Assembly: GCA_964448245.1 (NCBI GenBank)
Contig: CAYUWF010000114.1
Coordinates: forward strand, 1-6,614
From: DATEVL01 sp964448245
GTDB taxonomy: Bacteria > Chloroflexota > Anaerolineae > Anaerolineales > E44-bin32
Direction of reading: 5' to 3'
Length of the DNA stretch: 6,614 bases
Shown here: one piece after another, positions 1 to 6,422 of the stretch
Numbering within the stretch: the stretch's first letter is position 1
Layout: each line of letters opens with the position of its first letter
The notes under the pieces: model-generated
The model's input: the letters and a program-made list of their open reading frames with translations, nothing else
Told to the model about the DNA's origin: nothing
Database searches by the model: none
Made by a program: the position numbers and the translations under genes

Positions 1-24
1 GTGTTCGGGTTCAGGGGAGTCTGA
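1..24 (+). CDS. 3' end of an upstream gene (partial, unidentified)
   Basis: The window seems to open inside a coding region. Frame 1 reads seven sense codons (V F G F R G V) and a TGA at 22-24, three bases before the GTG start of the epimerase. Frame 2 also stays open, to a TGA at 29-31 that would overlap that GTG. I prefer frame 1 because six of its seven sense codons end in G or C, as in the neighbouring genes, while frame 2 has several codons ending in A or T. Seven residues are too few to name a product. The tight spacing suggests that the epimerase is an internal operon gene and that the operon promoter lies outside the window. Confidence 0.35.
   Translation: MFGFRGV
13..19 (+). promoter_or_regulatory. 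Ribosome binding site of the epimerase
   Basis: AGGGGAG lies 8 bases before the GTG at 28. It is a purine-rich Shine-Dalgarno match at normal spacing. It supports the GTG start, which also places the Rossmann motif at the expected distance from the N-terminus. Confidence 0.6.
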
Positions 25-27
25 TCC

Positions 28-969
28 GTGACGCGAGTGTTGGTCACCGGCGGAGCCGGCTTCATCGGCTCGCATCTGGTGCGGGCCTTGCTGGCACGCG
101 GGGACGACGTAGTCGTGCTCGACAATCTGTCGACGGGGAGTCGGGCCAACCTGGAAGCCCTCCCCGTGGAACTGATCGTCACCGACCTGGGCGAGGCCGA
201 CCAGGTGCGGGCGGCGGCCCGCGGGATCGACACCATCTACCACCTGGGCGCGATGATCTCCGTCCCGGCCTCGCTCGACAACCCGGCCGCGTGCTACCAG
301 ACCAACGTCCTCGGTTCGCTGCACGTCCTGGAGGCCGCCCGCCGCGAGCACGTCCGTCGCGTGGTTCTGGCCTCGTCCTGCGCGGTGTACGGCGATGCCG
401 CCGGCCCGGTGGCGGAAGACGCCGCCCCCCGGCCGCTCTCCCCCTACGCCGCCTCGAAGCTGGCGATGGAGGACCTGGCGCGGCTGTTCCACACGGCGTA
501 CGGTCTCGAGACCGTTTGCCTGCGCTTCTTCAACGTCTACGGGCCGAGCCAGGACGTCCACTCCCCTTACGCCGCGGTGATCCCCTTGTTCATCGAAGCC
601 ATGCTCGCCGGACGTCCGCCGACGATCTACGGCGACGGCCGCCAATCCCGCGATTTCGTCTTTGTCGACGACGTGGTCCAGGCCAATCTGTCCGCCTTCC
701 AGGCCCCGGCCGTCGCCGGCCAGGTGTTCAATGTCGGGCAGGGGCAATCGCGGACGGTCCTCGAGTTGGTCGAGGTCCTGGCCGACTTGATGCCGGGGTC
801 CCCGGCGCCGGTGTTCGGGCCGGCCCGGGCAGGGGATATCCGCACCTCGGCAGCCGACGTCGGCCGGGCGGCCAAAGCGTTGGGGTATCGCCCGGCCCAC
901 GACTTGCAACAGGGCCTGCAGGCAACGGTAGAATGGATGCGGGCTCGAAACCAGCCCGCCGCCGCATGA
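28..969 (+). CDS. NAD-dependent UDP-sugar 4-epimerase, GalE/WbpP type (extended SDR)
   Basis: This 313-residue protein is a complete extended short-chain dehydrogenase/reductase of usual family length. The Rossmann loop GGAGFIG is at residues 8-14, and the NAD-ribose acidic residue is Asp32 in VVVLDNLSTG. SVPASLDNP at 78-86 and RFFNVYGP at 167-173 are typical of UDP-hexose and UDP-HexNAc 4-epimerases. The catalytic triad is intact: Ser117 in SSCAVYG, and Tyr140 and Lys144 in YAASK. YGDGRQSRDFVFVDDV at 201-216 is the usual C-terminal substrate-domain signature. Family knowledge: these cytoplasmic enzymes oxidise C4 of a UDP-sugar and reduce it from the other face (Glc/Gal or GlcNAc/GalNAc). 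Which sugar is used cannot be read from the sequence; the QDVHSPYAAVIPLF stretch resembles WbpP-like UDP-HexNAc epimerases. Its stop overlaps the next gene's start (ATGA), so the two are probably translationally coupled. GTG start, supported by the upstream ribosome binding site. Confidence 0.9.
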   Translation: MTRVLVTGGAGFIGSHLVRALLARGDDVVVLDNLSTGSRANLEALPVELIVTDLGEADQVRAAARGIDTIYHLGAMISVPASLDNPAACYQTNVLGSLHVLEAARREHVRRVVLASSCAVYGDAAGPVAEDAAPRPLSPYAASKLAMEDLARLFHTAYGLETVCLRFFNVYGPSQDVHSPYAAVIPLFIEAMLAGRPPTIYGDGRQSRDFVFVDDVVQANLSAFQAPAVAGQVFNVGQGQSRTVLELVEVLADLMPGSPAPVFGPARAGDIRTSAADVGRAAKALGYRPAHDLQQGLQATVEWMRARNQPAAA

Positions 970-2858
970 AACACCCCTTCCAGATCCGCAACCGCTTCCT
1001 GCTTCTGGCCGACCTCGTCCTGATCGTCACGGCGGTGGTCGCCAGCTTTGCGCTGCGCCTCGACATCGGCCCGGCCTTTGTCAGCTACCTGCCGCAGGCC
1101 TGGCTGATGATCGCCATCGCCCTGTTGGTCAAGCCGACGGTCTACTACCTGCTCGGCCTCTACCGCCGCTACTGGGTCTATGCCAGCGTGCGCGAGATCC
1201 AGGTCATCGCCGTGGCCACGGCGACGGCCTCGATCCTCGTGGCGCTCTTTGTCATCCTGCTCGTGCCGCTGGTCGGCCTGCGCGGCTTCCCGCGCTCTGT
1301 CCTGGGCATCGACTGGCTGCTTTCCTTGTTCCTGATCGGCGGGCTGCGTTTCTCGGTGCGCCTCATAGCCGAGATGACCCAGCGCAACGGTCACGAGCCG
1401 CGGCCGGGCGGCGTAAAAAGGGTGGTCGTCGTCGGCGCCGGCGACGCCGGGACGCTGATGGTGCGCGAGATGCAGCGCAATCCGCAGCTGCACCTGCGCC
1501 CGGTGGCGTTCGTCGACGACGACACGGAGAAACTGAAGAAGGAAATCTACGGCGTGCGCGTCGCCGGCCGCTTCGATCAATTGCCCACGGTCGTCGAGCG
1601 CCACCACGCCGACGAAGTCATCATCGCCATCCCCACCGCCTCCGGCCCGACCGTCCGACGCGTGGCGGAGGTCTGCCGCCAGCGTGGCATCTCCTTTCGC
1701 ACCATGCCGGGCATCTACGAGCTGCTGGGGGGCAAAGTCAGCGTCAGCCGCTTGCGCGAGGTCGAGATCAGCGACCTTTTGCGGCGCGAACCGGCGGCCA
1801 TCGACGATGAAGCCGTCGGCCGGACTCTGGCCGGGAAGCGCATCCTGGTCACCGGCGCCGGCGGCTCGATCGGCTTGGAGTTGTGCCGTCAGGTCACGCG
1901 CTGGCGGCCGGCGGAGCTGGCGCTGCTCGGCCACGGCGAGAACAGCATCTTCGAAGCTTTGCTCGAGCTGGAAGAGAACTATGGCGATCTGCCGATGCAC
2001 GCCGTGATCGCCGATATTCGCGACGAACCTCGCATCAACAGTGTCTTCGAGCGTTTGCGGCCGGACGTCGTCTTCCATGCCGCCGCTCACAAACACGTAC
2101 CCCTGATGGAGGTCAACGCCGAAGAAGCCGTGAGCAACAACATCATCGGGACGCAGACCGTGGTGAACGCCGCCCTGGCCCACGGGACCGAGCGTCTCGT
2201 GCTGATCTCCACCGACAAGGCCGTGCAGCCTTTCAACGTGATGGGTGCCACCAAGCGCATCGCCGAGCTGATCGTGCGCGATGCCGCCCGTCGCTCCGGC
2301 CGGGCATACGCTTCGGTCCGCTTCGGGAATGTGCTGGGGAGCCGCGGAAGCATCGTGCCGCTCTTCAAGCGCCAGATCGCGCAGGGCGGTCCGGTGACGA
2401 TCACCCATCCCGACATGAAGCGTTACTTCATGACCATCCCCGAAGCAGTCCATCTCGTCCTGCAGGCGGCCGGCATGGGCGAAGGCGGCGAGGTCTTCGT
2501 GCTGCGGATGGGCGAGCAGGTGTCCGTCCTGGAGCTGGCGGAGGATTTGATCCGCCTCTCCGGACTGCAGCCCGGGCGGGACATCGAGATCGTCTTCACC
2601 GGCTCTCGCGCCGGTGAGAAACTGAGCGAGAGCCTGTGGGACGAAGGCATGACCTACCAGCCCACCGAACATCCCGACATCGTGCGCGGCGAAGATGAGA
2701 TCCCCCTGCAAGGCGAAAGCCTGGCGGCGACGATTGACGAGCTGGACCGCCTTGCCCAGGAAGGCGACGTGGCGGCGATCGTCGGACTGCTCGGCGAGCG
2801 CGTCCCGGGCAATCTCCTCGGGCAGGCCCCGCCGCCGGACATGAAGGCTGTGCTCTGA
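966..2858 (+). CDS. Membrane-bound nucleotide-sugar 4,6-dehydratase, CapD/WbpM/PglF family
   Basis: This 630-residue protein has the full architecture of the long family members. Four hydrophobic segments (about 12-31, 43-65, 79-104, 112-126) are followed by a CoA_binding_3-type Rossmann domain with VVVVGAGDAG at 153-162. A second, catalytic SDR domain has TGAGGSIG at 296-303, HAAAHKHVPLME at 371-382, STDKA at 415-419 and RFGNVLGSRGS at 452-462. In the active site the usual Tyr of YxxxK is Met426, paired with Lys430 (MGATK), as known for the long WbpM/PglF forms. Expected reaction: UDP-GlcNAc to its 4-keto-6-deoxy derivative at the inner membrane face, the first step toward bacillosamine-, QuiNAc- or FucNAc-type sugars for polysaccharide or protein glycans. 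The ATG at 966 is inside the epimerase stop (ATGA), with no clear ribosome binding site, so coupled translation is likely. An in-frame ATG at 933 would add 11 residues and cannot be excluded. The open frame before that is antisense-like overlap with the epimerase. Confidence 0.92.
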   Translation: MKHPFQIRNRFLLLADLVLIVTAVVASFALRLDIGPAFVSYLPQAWLMIAIALLVKPTVYYLLGLYRRYWVYASVREIQVIAVATATASILVALFVILLVPLVGLRGFPRSVLGIDWLLSLFLIGGLRFSVRLIAEMTQRNGHEPRPGGVKRVVVVGAGDAGTLMVREMQRNPQLHLRPVAFVDDDTEKLKKEIYGVRVAGRFDQLPTVVERHHADEVIIAIPTASGPTVRRVAEVCRQRGISFRTMPGIYELLGGKVSVSRLREVEISDLLRREPAAIDDEAVGRTLAGKRILVTGAGGSIGLELCRQVTRWRPAELALLGHGENSIFEALLELEENYGDLPMHAVIADIRDEPRINSVFERLRPDVVFHAAAHKHVPLMEVNAEEAVSNNIIGTQTVVNAALAHGTERLVLISTDKAVQPFNVMGATKRIAELIVRDAARRSGRAYASVRFGNVLGSRGSIVPLFKRQIAQGGPVTITHPDMKRYFMTIPEAVHLVLQAAGMGEGGEVFVLRMGEQVSVLELAEDLIRLSGLQPGRDIEIVFTGSRAGEKLSESLWDEGMTYQPTEHPDIVRGEDEIPLQGESLAATIDELDRLAQEGDVAAIVGLLGERVPGNLLGQAPPPDMKAVL

Positions 2859-2867
2859 GATCGGCCT

Positions 2868-2887
2868 ATCCCCGTTTACGCGGGAAT
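2868..2887 (+). terminator. First palindrome of the array, possible end of the sugar operon
   Basis: This imperfect stem begins 9 bases after the dehydratase stop (ATCCCC, 8 bases, GGGAAT). Its position is right for a 3'-end hairpin that stops transcription or protects the mRNA. No T-run follows, so it is not a classical intrinsic terminator, and the role is inferred from position only. Confidence 0.3.
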
Positions 2888-2983
2888 CACATCCGCATTG
2901 GTGTCACCCCCGCGAAGGCGGGGGTCCAGTCCGGCCCGGCCTCCAATCCTGGATTCCCGCGGTCGCGGGAATGACGTTCGCTT

Positions 2984-3320
2984 TGCTGTCACCCCCGCGA
3001 ATAGCGCTTCGCATCCCGGAGGGGAAGCGGGGGTCCTGGATTCCCCAGGCCTCAAGGCAAGGATTCCCGCATGACTCCGCTTCGCTTCGGGTGTTTTCGA
3101 CCTTCGCGGGAATGACACTCCCCCTGCTGTCACCCCCCCCCGCGAATAGCGCTTCGCATCCCGGAGGGGAAGCGGGGGTCCTGGATTCCCCAGGCCTCAA
3201 GGCAAGGATTCCCGCATGACTCCGCTTCGCTTCGGGTGTCTTCGACCTTCGCGGGAATGACGCTCCCCCTGCTGTCACCCCCGCGAATAGCGCTTCGCAT
3301 CCCGGAGGGGAAGCGGGGGT
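2984..3320. repeat. 141-bp tandem duplication inside the palindrome array (2.4 copies)
   Basis: Copy 1 is 2984-3124, copy 2 is 3125-3269 and a partial third copy is 3270-3320. Copy 2 differs from copy 1 by two substitutions (T3095 to C3240, A3117 to G3262) and four extra C in a run (five C in copy 1, nine at 3133-3141). The partial copy matches the first 51 bases of copy 1 exactly, then switches to the CTAGTCCGG-type linker. Each full copy contains one enlarged Q and one enlarged P palindrome. Such near-identity points to recent duplication by slippage or unequal recombination. Confidence 0.85.
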
Positions 3321-3494
3321 CTAGTCCGGCCCGGCCCCGAATCCTGGATTCCCGCTTACGCGGGAATGACTTACGCTTTGGCGTCACCCCCGCGAATCGC
3401 GCTTCGTCGCGTGTGCGCGCCCTGGAAGGGCATCCCGGAGGGGAGGCGGGGTCCAGTCCTATTGTTGCACCTGGATTCCCGACTTCGCGGGAAT

Positions 3495-3544
3495 GACAGC
3501 TTTGGGGCAGCAGCGCCTGTAGTCCTGAGAGCCGAGCTGACGGA
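3495..3544. other. Short spacer between the array and the convergent gene
   Basis: Fifty bases lie between the last palindrome and the stop codon of the minus-strand gene. I see no hairpin followed by a T-run on either strand, and no open frame of note. The adjacent palindrome at 3475-3494 is the nearest candidate for a 3'-end structure of the leftward transcript. Confidence 0.4.
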
Positions 3545-3800
3545 CTAAGGCGTCGGGGTCTCCGTTGGCGTCGGTGTGTCGGTGTCGGTCGCCGTGGGTG
3601 GAAGCGTGGCCGTATCGGTTTCGGTCGGCGTAGGGGTGGAGGTGGGGAACGGGGTGAAGGTCAGGGTCGTTGTGGGCGGCGCAAATGTGGCGGTGGCGGT
3701 CACCGATGACGGTGTGTCGGAGGCCGTGGCCGAGGGCGGCAGGGTCATCAGGATCGCCGCGGTGGGCGAGGGAAGCGTGGCGGTTGGCGACGGCGTGGCT
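3545..3800 (-). repeat. Low-complexity Pro/Thr codon repeat
   Basis: The 3' two-thirds of the small gene consists of short imperfect repeats of ACC/ACG/ACA and CCG/CCC/CCA codons, seen on the plus strand as runs of GTCGGT and GTGTCGG. Such tracts often change length by replication slippage, so tail length may vary between strains. Confidence 0.6.
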
Positions 3801-3913
3801 GTGGCCGGCCCGGGGGCGTTCCGAATCGCCACGATCCCGGCCAAGTAGCAGGGAATTGTGGCGACGATGATGGCCGCAAGAAACACGTACAGGGTCCGGT
3901 TGGACCGGCGCAT
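3545..3913 (-). CDS. Small membrane-anchored Pro/Thr-rich protein, function unknown
   Basis: This 122-residue protein begins with a short basic stretch (MRRSNR), then one hydrophobic helix at about 7-30, then a tail of roughly 90 residues made mostly of Thr, Pro, Ala and Ser with TPTP and TATATP patterns. The layout fits a signal anchor with an N-in topology and an unstructured extracytoplasmic tail. No catalytic domain is present. Thr/Pro tails of this kind are frequent in Anaerolineae-like envelope proteins and could be spacers or O-glycosylation targets, but this is inference. I chose the ATG at 3913 rather than the in-frame TTG at 3970, because a strong promoter (3938-3966) lies between them and would leave the TTG outside the transcript. 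No strong Shine-Dalgarno is visible. The gene is convergent with the dehydratase and divergent from the transglutaminase gene. The Val/Ser-rich open frame on the opposite strand is its shadow. Confidence 0.65.
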   Translation of the reverse strand: MRRSNRTLYVFLAAIIVATIPCYLAGIVAIRNAPGPATATPSPTATLPSPTAAILMTLPPSATASDTPSSVTATATFAPPTTTLTFTPFPTSTPTPTETDTATLPPTATDTDTPTPTETPTP

Positions 3914-3937
3914 GAGGGCCTGCCGATTGAGGCGCGC

Positions 3938-3966
3938 ATCATAGCAGGTTCGACCGAGCGGGACAA
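3938..3966 (-). promoter_or_regulatory. Sigma-70-type promoter of the Pro/Thr-rich protein gene
   Basis: On the minus strand, TTGTCC (3966-3961) is separated by 17 bases from TATGAT (3943-3938). These match the -35 consensus at 4 of 6 and the -10 consensus at 5 of 6, with optimal spacing. Transcription would start near 3931, leaving a leader of about 18 bases before the ATG at 3913. This placement also decides between the two candidate starts. Confidence 0.55.
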
Positions 3967-4033
3967 GCAAGCACCCGAGGCCCTATGCGCCGTGCCCTGC
4001 CGGACGAACGTGCCCGGCCGTGAGGGGTTGCGT

Positions 4034-4039
4034 TAGACT
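4034..4039 (+). promoter_or_regulatory. Possible -10 box giving a leaderless transglutaminase mRNA
   Basis: TAGACT matches the -10 consensus at 4 of 6 and ends 6 bases before the ATG at 4046, so transcription would begin at or next to the start codon. No convincing -35 box is seen 16-18 bases upstream. The only purine-rich candidates are GAGGGG (4022-4027, too far) and GGGG (4040-4043, too close), which fits a leaderless start. This is suggestive only. Confidence 0.25.
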
Positions 4040-4045
4040 GGGGTC

Positions 4046-6412
4046 ATGAGCACCGCCGACGCTGCGCTTTCGGCCAAGGAGGCGGCCGAGCGAGAGACAG
4101 GAACGAGTCGAAGCCTGGATGGCTGGAGCTTGGCGCTCTGGGCGGCGGCAGTCCTGGTGCCGGCCATGGCGCTGCCGGCGGCGAACTGGACCGACGACCT
4201 CGGCCTCGTGCCGGTACTCGCCGCCGCCGGCCTGGTCCTGGGCGCGCTGCTCGTCATCAGCCGATTTCGCGGCGCCGCGGCGATCGTCCTCGCCGCCGGC
4301 TATGGCTTCGTCCTCATCCTGTGGCAGCTGACCGAAGCCCTCGATCCCGGCCTGTCCTGGCGCGATCGCGCCTTCGACCTGGCCTCGCGCGTGGCCACCT
4401 TCGTCACCGTCGTCTTGGTTGGCGAGCCGAGTCACGACTCGCTGATGTTCGTTCTGGCGATGTCGCTCGTCTTCTGGACGATCGCCGTCTTCGGGACGTG
4501 GTGGCTCTTCCGGCGCGGGGGCCTGTGGCTGGCCATCCTGCTTCCAGGGGTGGCCGTCTTCCTCAACGTCTACTATTACCGCTACGGAACGCGGCTGCAG
4601 ATCTACCTGCCGGTTTTCCTGCTTGTCGTCCTGGCCCTGATCGTGCGCGTCGAGCTGAACGGACGCCGTCGCGATTGGGAACAACGCCGGGCCCAGGTCT
4701 CGACCGACGTCTCCTCGCGCGTCACCCAGGCGGGAATCATCGCCGCGCTGCTCCTGGTGCTCCTGGCCTGGATGGGTCCGAGGGTTTCCGATACCCAGGT
4801 CGAGACCGCCGCAGGCCTCACCGGTGCGCGGTCTCCGCTGGGCGATCTCTTCTCGGACGTGCTGGCGGGCTTGCGCTCGCCGGTCAACCTCTACGGCGAG
4901 ACCTTTGCCAGCACGCTCGAGCTCGGTGCCGGACGACTGCCGGGGGACAGGGTGGTCTTCCAGGCGACGGCGCTCGGAGAGGTGCCGGAGGGCTCGCGCG
5001 TGTACTGGCGCGCCCGGGCCTACGACACATACCGCAATCGCAAGTGGGAGGTCACCCTTGGCGATTCGACCGTTTTTCGACCGCGCCAGGGCGACGCGGC
5101 GGAGCCTACCCATGCCGGTCGGGTCGAGCTTGAATTCATCGTCTCATCCTTCATGCCTGCACTGAAACTCCTCTACCTGCCGGCCGAGATCGCCTGGATC
5201 AACCGCTCCGCCGACCTCCGGGAAGTGACGGAGCAGGGGGCTGTTGTCGATGTTCTCGAGGCGACATCGGCCGAGACTCTGCTCCCCGGCGATTCCTACC
5301 GCGTTCGATCGAGGCTGGCGGCGCCTCTGGCGGGCGACCTGCGGCAGGCCGGCGCCGACTACCCGGCCTGGGTCGAGGACAAATACCTGCACCTTCCGCC
5401 CGGCTTCTCGCGGCGGGTGGAACGTCTGGCGAACGAGATCACCGCCGATGTGGCGACTCCCTATGACAAGACGGAAGCCATCATCACCTGGCTGCGGTCC
5501 AACATCCGCTACCAGCGCGAGATCGGCGCGCCGCCGGAAGGACAGGACCCGGTCGAGTGGTTCCTGTTCGACTCGCGCGTCGGGTTCTGCGACTACTACG
5601 CCAGCGCGGCGGTCTTGATGCTGCGCTCGGAAGGAGTCCCCAGCCGGCTGGCGGCCGGGTTCGCCGAAGGCGCCTTTGATGCCGAAACCCATCAGTACCT
5701 GGTCTCGGAGGCCGACCTGCATTCGTGGCCCGAGGTGTACTTTCCTGGATATGGATGGGTCGAGTTCGAGCCGACGGTCTCCCAGCCGGTGCTCGAGCGG
5801 ACCCAGGGCCAGAGCGCTGAGGGAGAGCAGGGCGGGGCGGGCCCGGAAGAGACGTCGAGCGGGGCGGCTAGTGGCGCGGCGGGCGGCCTCGCCTCCGACT
5901 CGTTGGATCAACTGGCTGACATCGAGGATATCCAGATCCCCGAGACCACGGTGAGACCCACGCCGTGGTTCGGATACGGTCTACTCGCCCTGGCGTTCCT
6001 GGCGTTGGTGATCTACGTGACTCCCGCCCGCCGTGTGGCCGCCCGCTGGACTGTCGCCGGGACGCGCAAGTTCGGGCTGGCGGCGCCCTCGGTTTTCCAA
6101 GAATGGGCGGAGCAGCCGACCTCGGAAGCCTCGACGGTCTTTCGACGGCTCGCCCCCTGGGTCGGACGGTTGGGGGGTCGGCTGGAGAGAGACGCAACCC
6201 CAAGCGACCGAGGCCGCGCCGTCGCCGGGGTCATCCCCGAACAGGAGGAGACCATCGCCGCCATCGTCGAAGCCTATAACACCGAGCGCTACGGCGGCGT
6301 CGCCGGGGAGAAGGGCCAGGCCTCCGCGGCATGGTATAAGCTGCGCCCGAACCTCTATCGAGCCAGGCTGACGCGTCTGGTGGACTCGATCCTTCGCCCG
6401 GGCGCCGGCTGA
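4046..6412 (+). CDS. Transglutaminase-like membrane protein, TgpA type with DUF4129-like tail
   Basis: This 788-residue protein has three parts. The N-terminus holds about six or seven hydrophobic helices (about 27-45, 53-72, 77-96, 132-154, 158-176, 184-201, 228-243), as in the TgpA_N (DUF3488) region. The extracytoplasmic part has the family phrase YWRARAYDTY at 320-329 and a transglutaminase core: Cys515 in VGFCDYYASA and His559 in DLHSWPEVYFPGYGW. The third catalytic position is Glu575 in FEPT, where many relatives have Asp. A Gly/Ser/Glu-rich linker (585-620) leads to a last helix (641-659) and a cytoplasmic tail ending in a DUF4129-like region with TERYGG at 746-751. Papain-fold proteins of this type act as transglutaminases or proteases outside the membrane; the substrate is unknown. 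Relatives often sit beside MoxR ATPase and DUF58 genes, and none is visible here. The ATG at 4046 gives a short polar N-terminus before helix 1. Confidence 0.88.
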   Translation: MSTADAALSAKEAAERETGTSRSLDGWSLALWAAAVLVPAMALPAANWTDDLGLVPVLAAAGLVLGALLVISRFRGAAAIVLAAGYGFVLILWQLTEALDPGLSWRDRAFDLASRVATFVTVVLVGEPSHDSLMFVLAMSLVFWTIAVFGTWWLFRRGGLWLAILLPGVAVFLNVYYYRYGTRLQIYLPVFLLVVLALIVRVELNGRRRDWEQRRAQVSTDVSSRVTQAGIIAALLLVLLAWMGPRVSDTQVETAAGLTGARSPLGDLFSDVLAGLRSPVNLYGETFASTLELGAGRLPGDRVVFQATALGEVPEGSRVYWRARAYDTYRNRKWEVTLGDSTVFRPRQGDAAEPTHAGRVELEFIVSSFMPALKLLYLPAEIAWINRSADLREVTEQGAVVDVLEATSAETLLPGDSYRVRSRLAAPLAGDLRQAGADYPAWVEDKYLHLPPGFSRRVERLANEITADVATPYDKTEAIITWLRSNIRYQREIGAPPEGQDPVEWFLFDSRVGFCDYYASAAVLMLRSEGVPSRLAAGFAEGAFDAETHQYLVSEADLHSWPEVYFPGYGWVEFEPTVSQPVLERTQGQSAEGEQGGAGPEETSSGAASGAAGGLASDSLDQLADIEDIQIPETTVRPTPWFGYGLLALAFLALVIYVTPARRVAARWTVAGTRKFGLAAPSVFQEWAEQPTSEASTVFRRLAPWVGRLGGRLERDATPSDRGRAVAGVIPEQEETIAAIVEAYNTERYGGVAGEKGQASAAWYKLRPNLYRARLTRLVDSILRPGAG

Positions 6413-6422
6413 CAAGCCGACT

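Larger units (their letters stand above)
2868..3494. repeat. Array of eleven alternately inverted REP-like palindromes (BIME-like)
   Basis: The gap between two convergent genes is filled with one palindromic element in alternating orientation. Type P is CTGG-ATTCCCGC, a 4-nt loop, GCGGGAAT-GAC. Type Q, read on the other strand, is CTGG-ACCCCCGC, a 4-nt loop, GCGGGGGT-GAC. P stems: 2868-2887 (degenerate left arm), 2953-2972, 3063-3113, 3208-3258, 3348-3367, 3475-3494. Q stems: about 2905-2925, 2990-3034, 3131-3179, 3276-3320, 3385-3452. The linker from each P to the next Q is 17 bases in all five cases; Q-to-P linkers are 27-28 bases where I measured them. Both stem types stay self-complementary although their bases differ. 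The stem fits ATTCCC-N8-GGGAAT, like the dRS3-type repeats known from Neisseria and similar dispersed repeats in other bacteria. Head-to-tail inverted REPs are called BIMEs in enterobacteria. Short open frames here are repeat translations, not genes. Confidence 0.85.

Noticed and set aside
291..965. In-frame extension upstream of the dehydratase
   Set aside because: The frame is open but overlaps the epimerase and yields Arg/Pro/Gly-rich sequence with no family match. The known family N-terminus (RNRFLLLADL just before helix 1) fits the start at 966.
627..2711. A 694-codon open frame on the minus strand opposite the sugar genes
   Set aside because: Its translation is rich in Asp, Gly, His, Gln and Arg without recognisable domains, and it lies opposite two genes with complete catalytic motifs. 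Long antisense open frames are expected in GC-rich DNA with strong codon bias.
3133..3141. Nine-C homopolymer as a phase-variation switch
   Set aside because: It is in noncoding repeat DNA with no promoter or reading frame that it could switch.
2868..3494. CRISPR array
   Set aside because: The repeats alternate in orientation, spacing is irregular, and the intervening segments are conserved copies and not unique spacers. No cas gene is present.
2876..3548. Several 60-124-codon open frames on both strands in the array
   Set aside because: All are translations of the palindromic repeats. They repeat the same peptide blocks, lack ribosome binding sites and change frame between copies.
3576..3848. 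Val/Ser/Gly-rich open frame on the plus strand
   Set aside because: It is the antisense shadow of the Pro/Thr-rich gene, whose signal anchor and promoter support the minus strand.
3914..3970. TTG start at 3970 for the Pro/Thr-rich protein
   Set aside because: It would lie upstream of the best promoter and add 19 residues before an otherwise standard signal-anchor N-terminus.
4321..5133. 270-codon open frame overlapping the transglutaminase gene on the same strand
   Set aside because: It is an alternate frame of a gene with intact membrane helices and catalytic motifs, and its Arg/Ala/Pro-rich product matches nothing.
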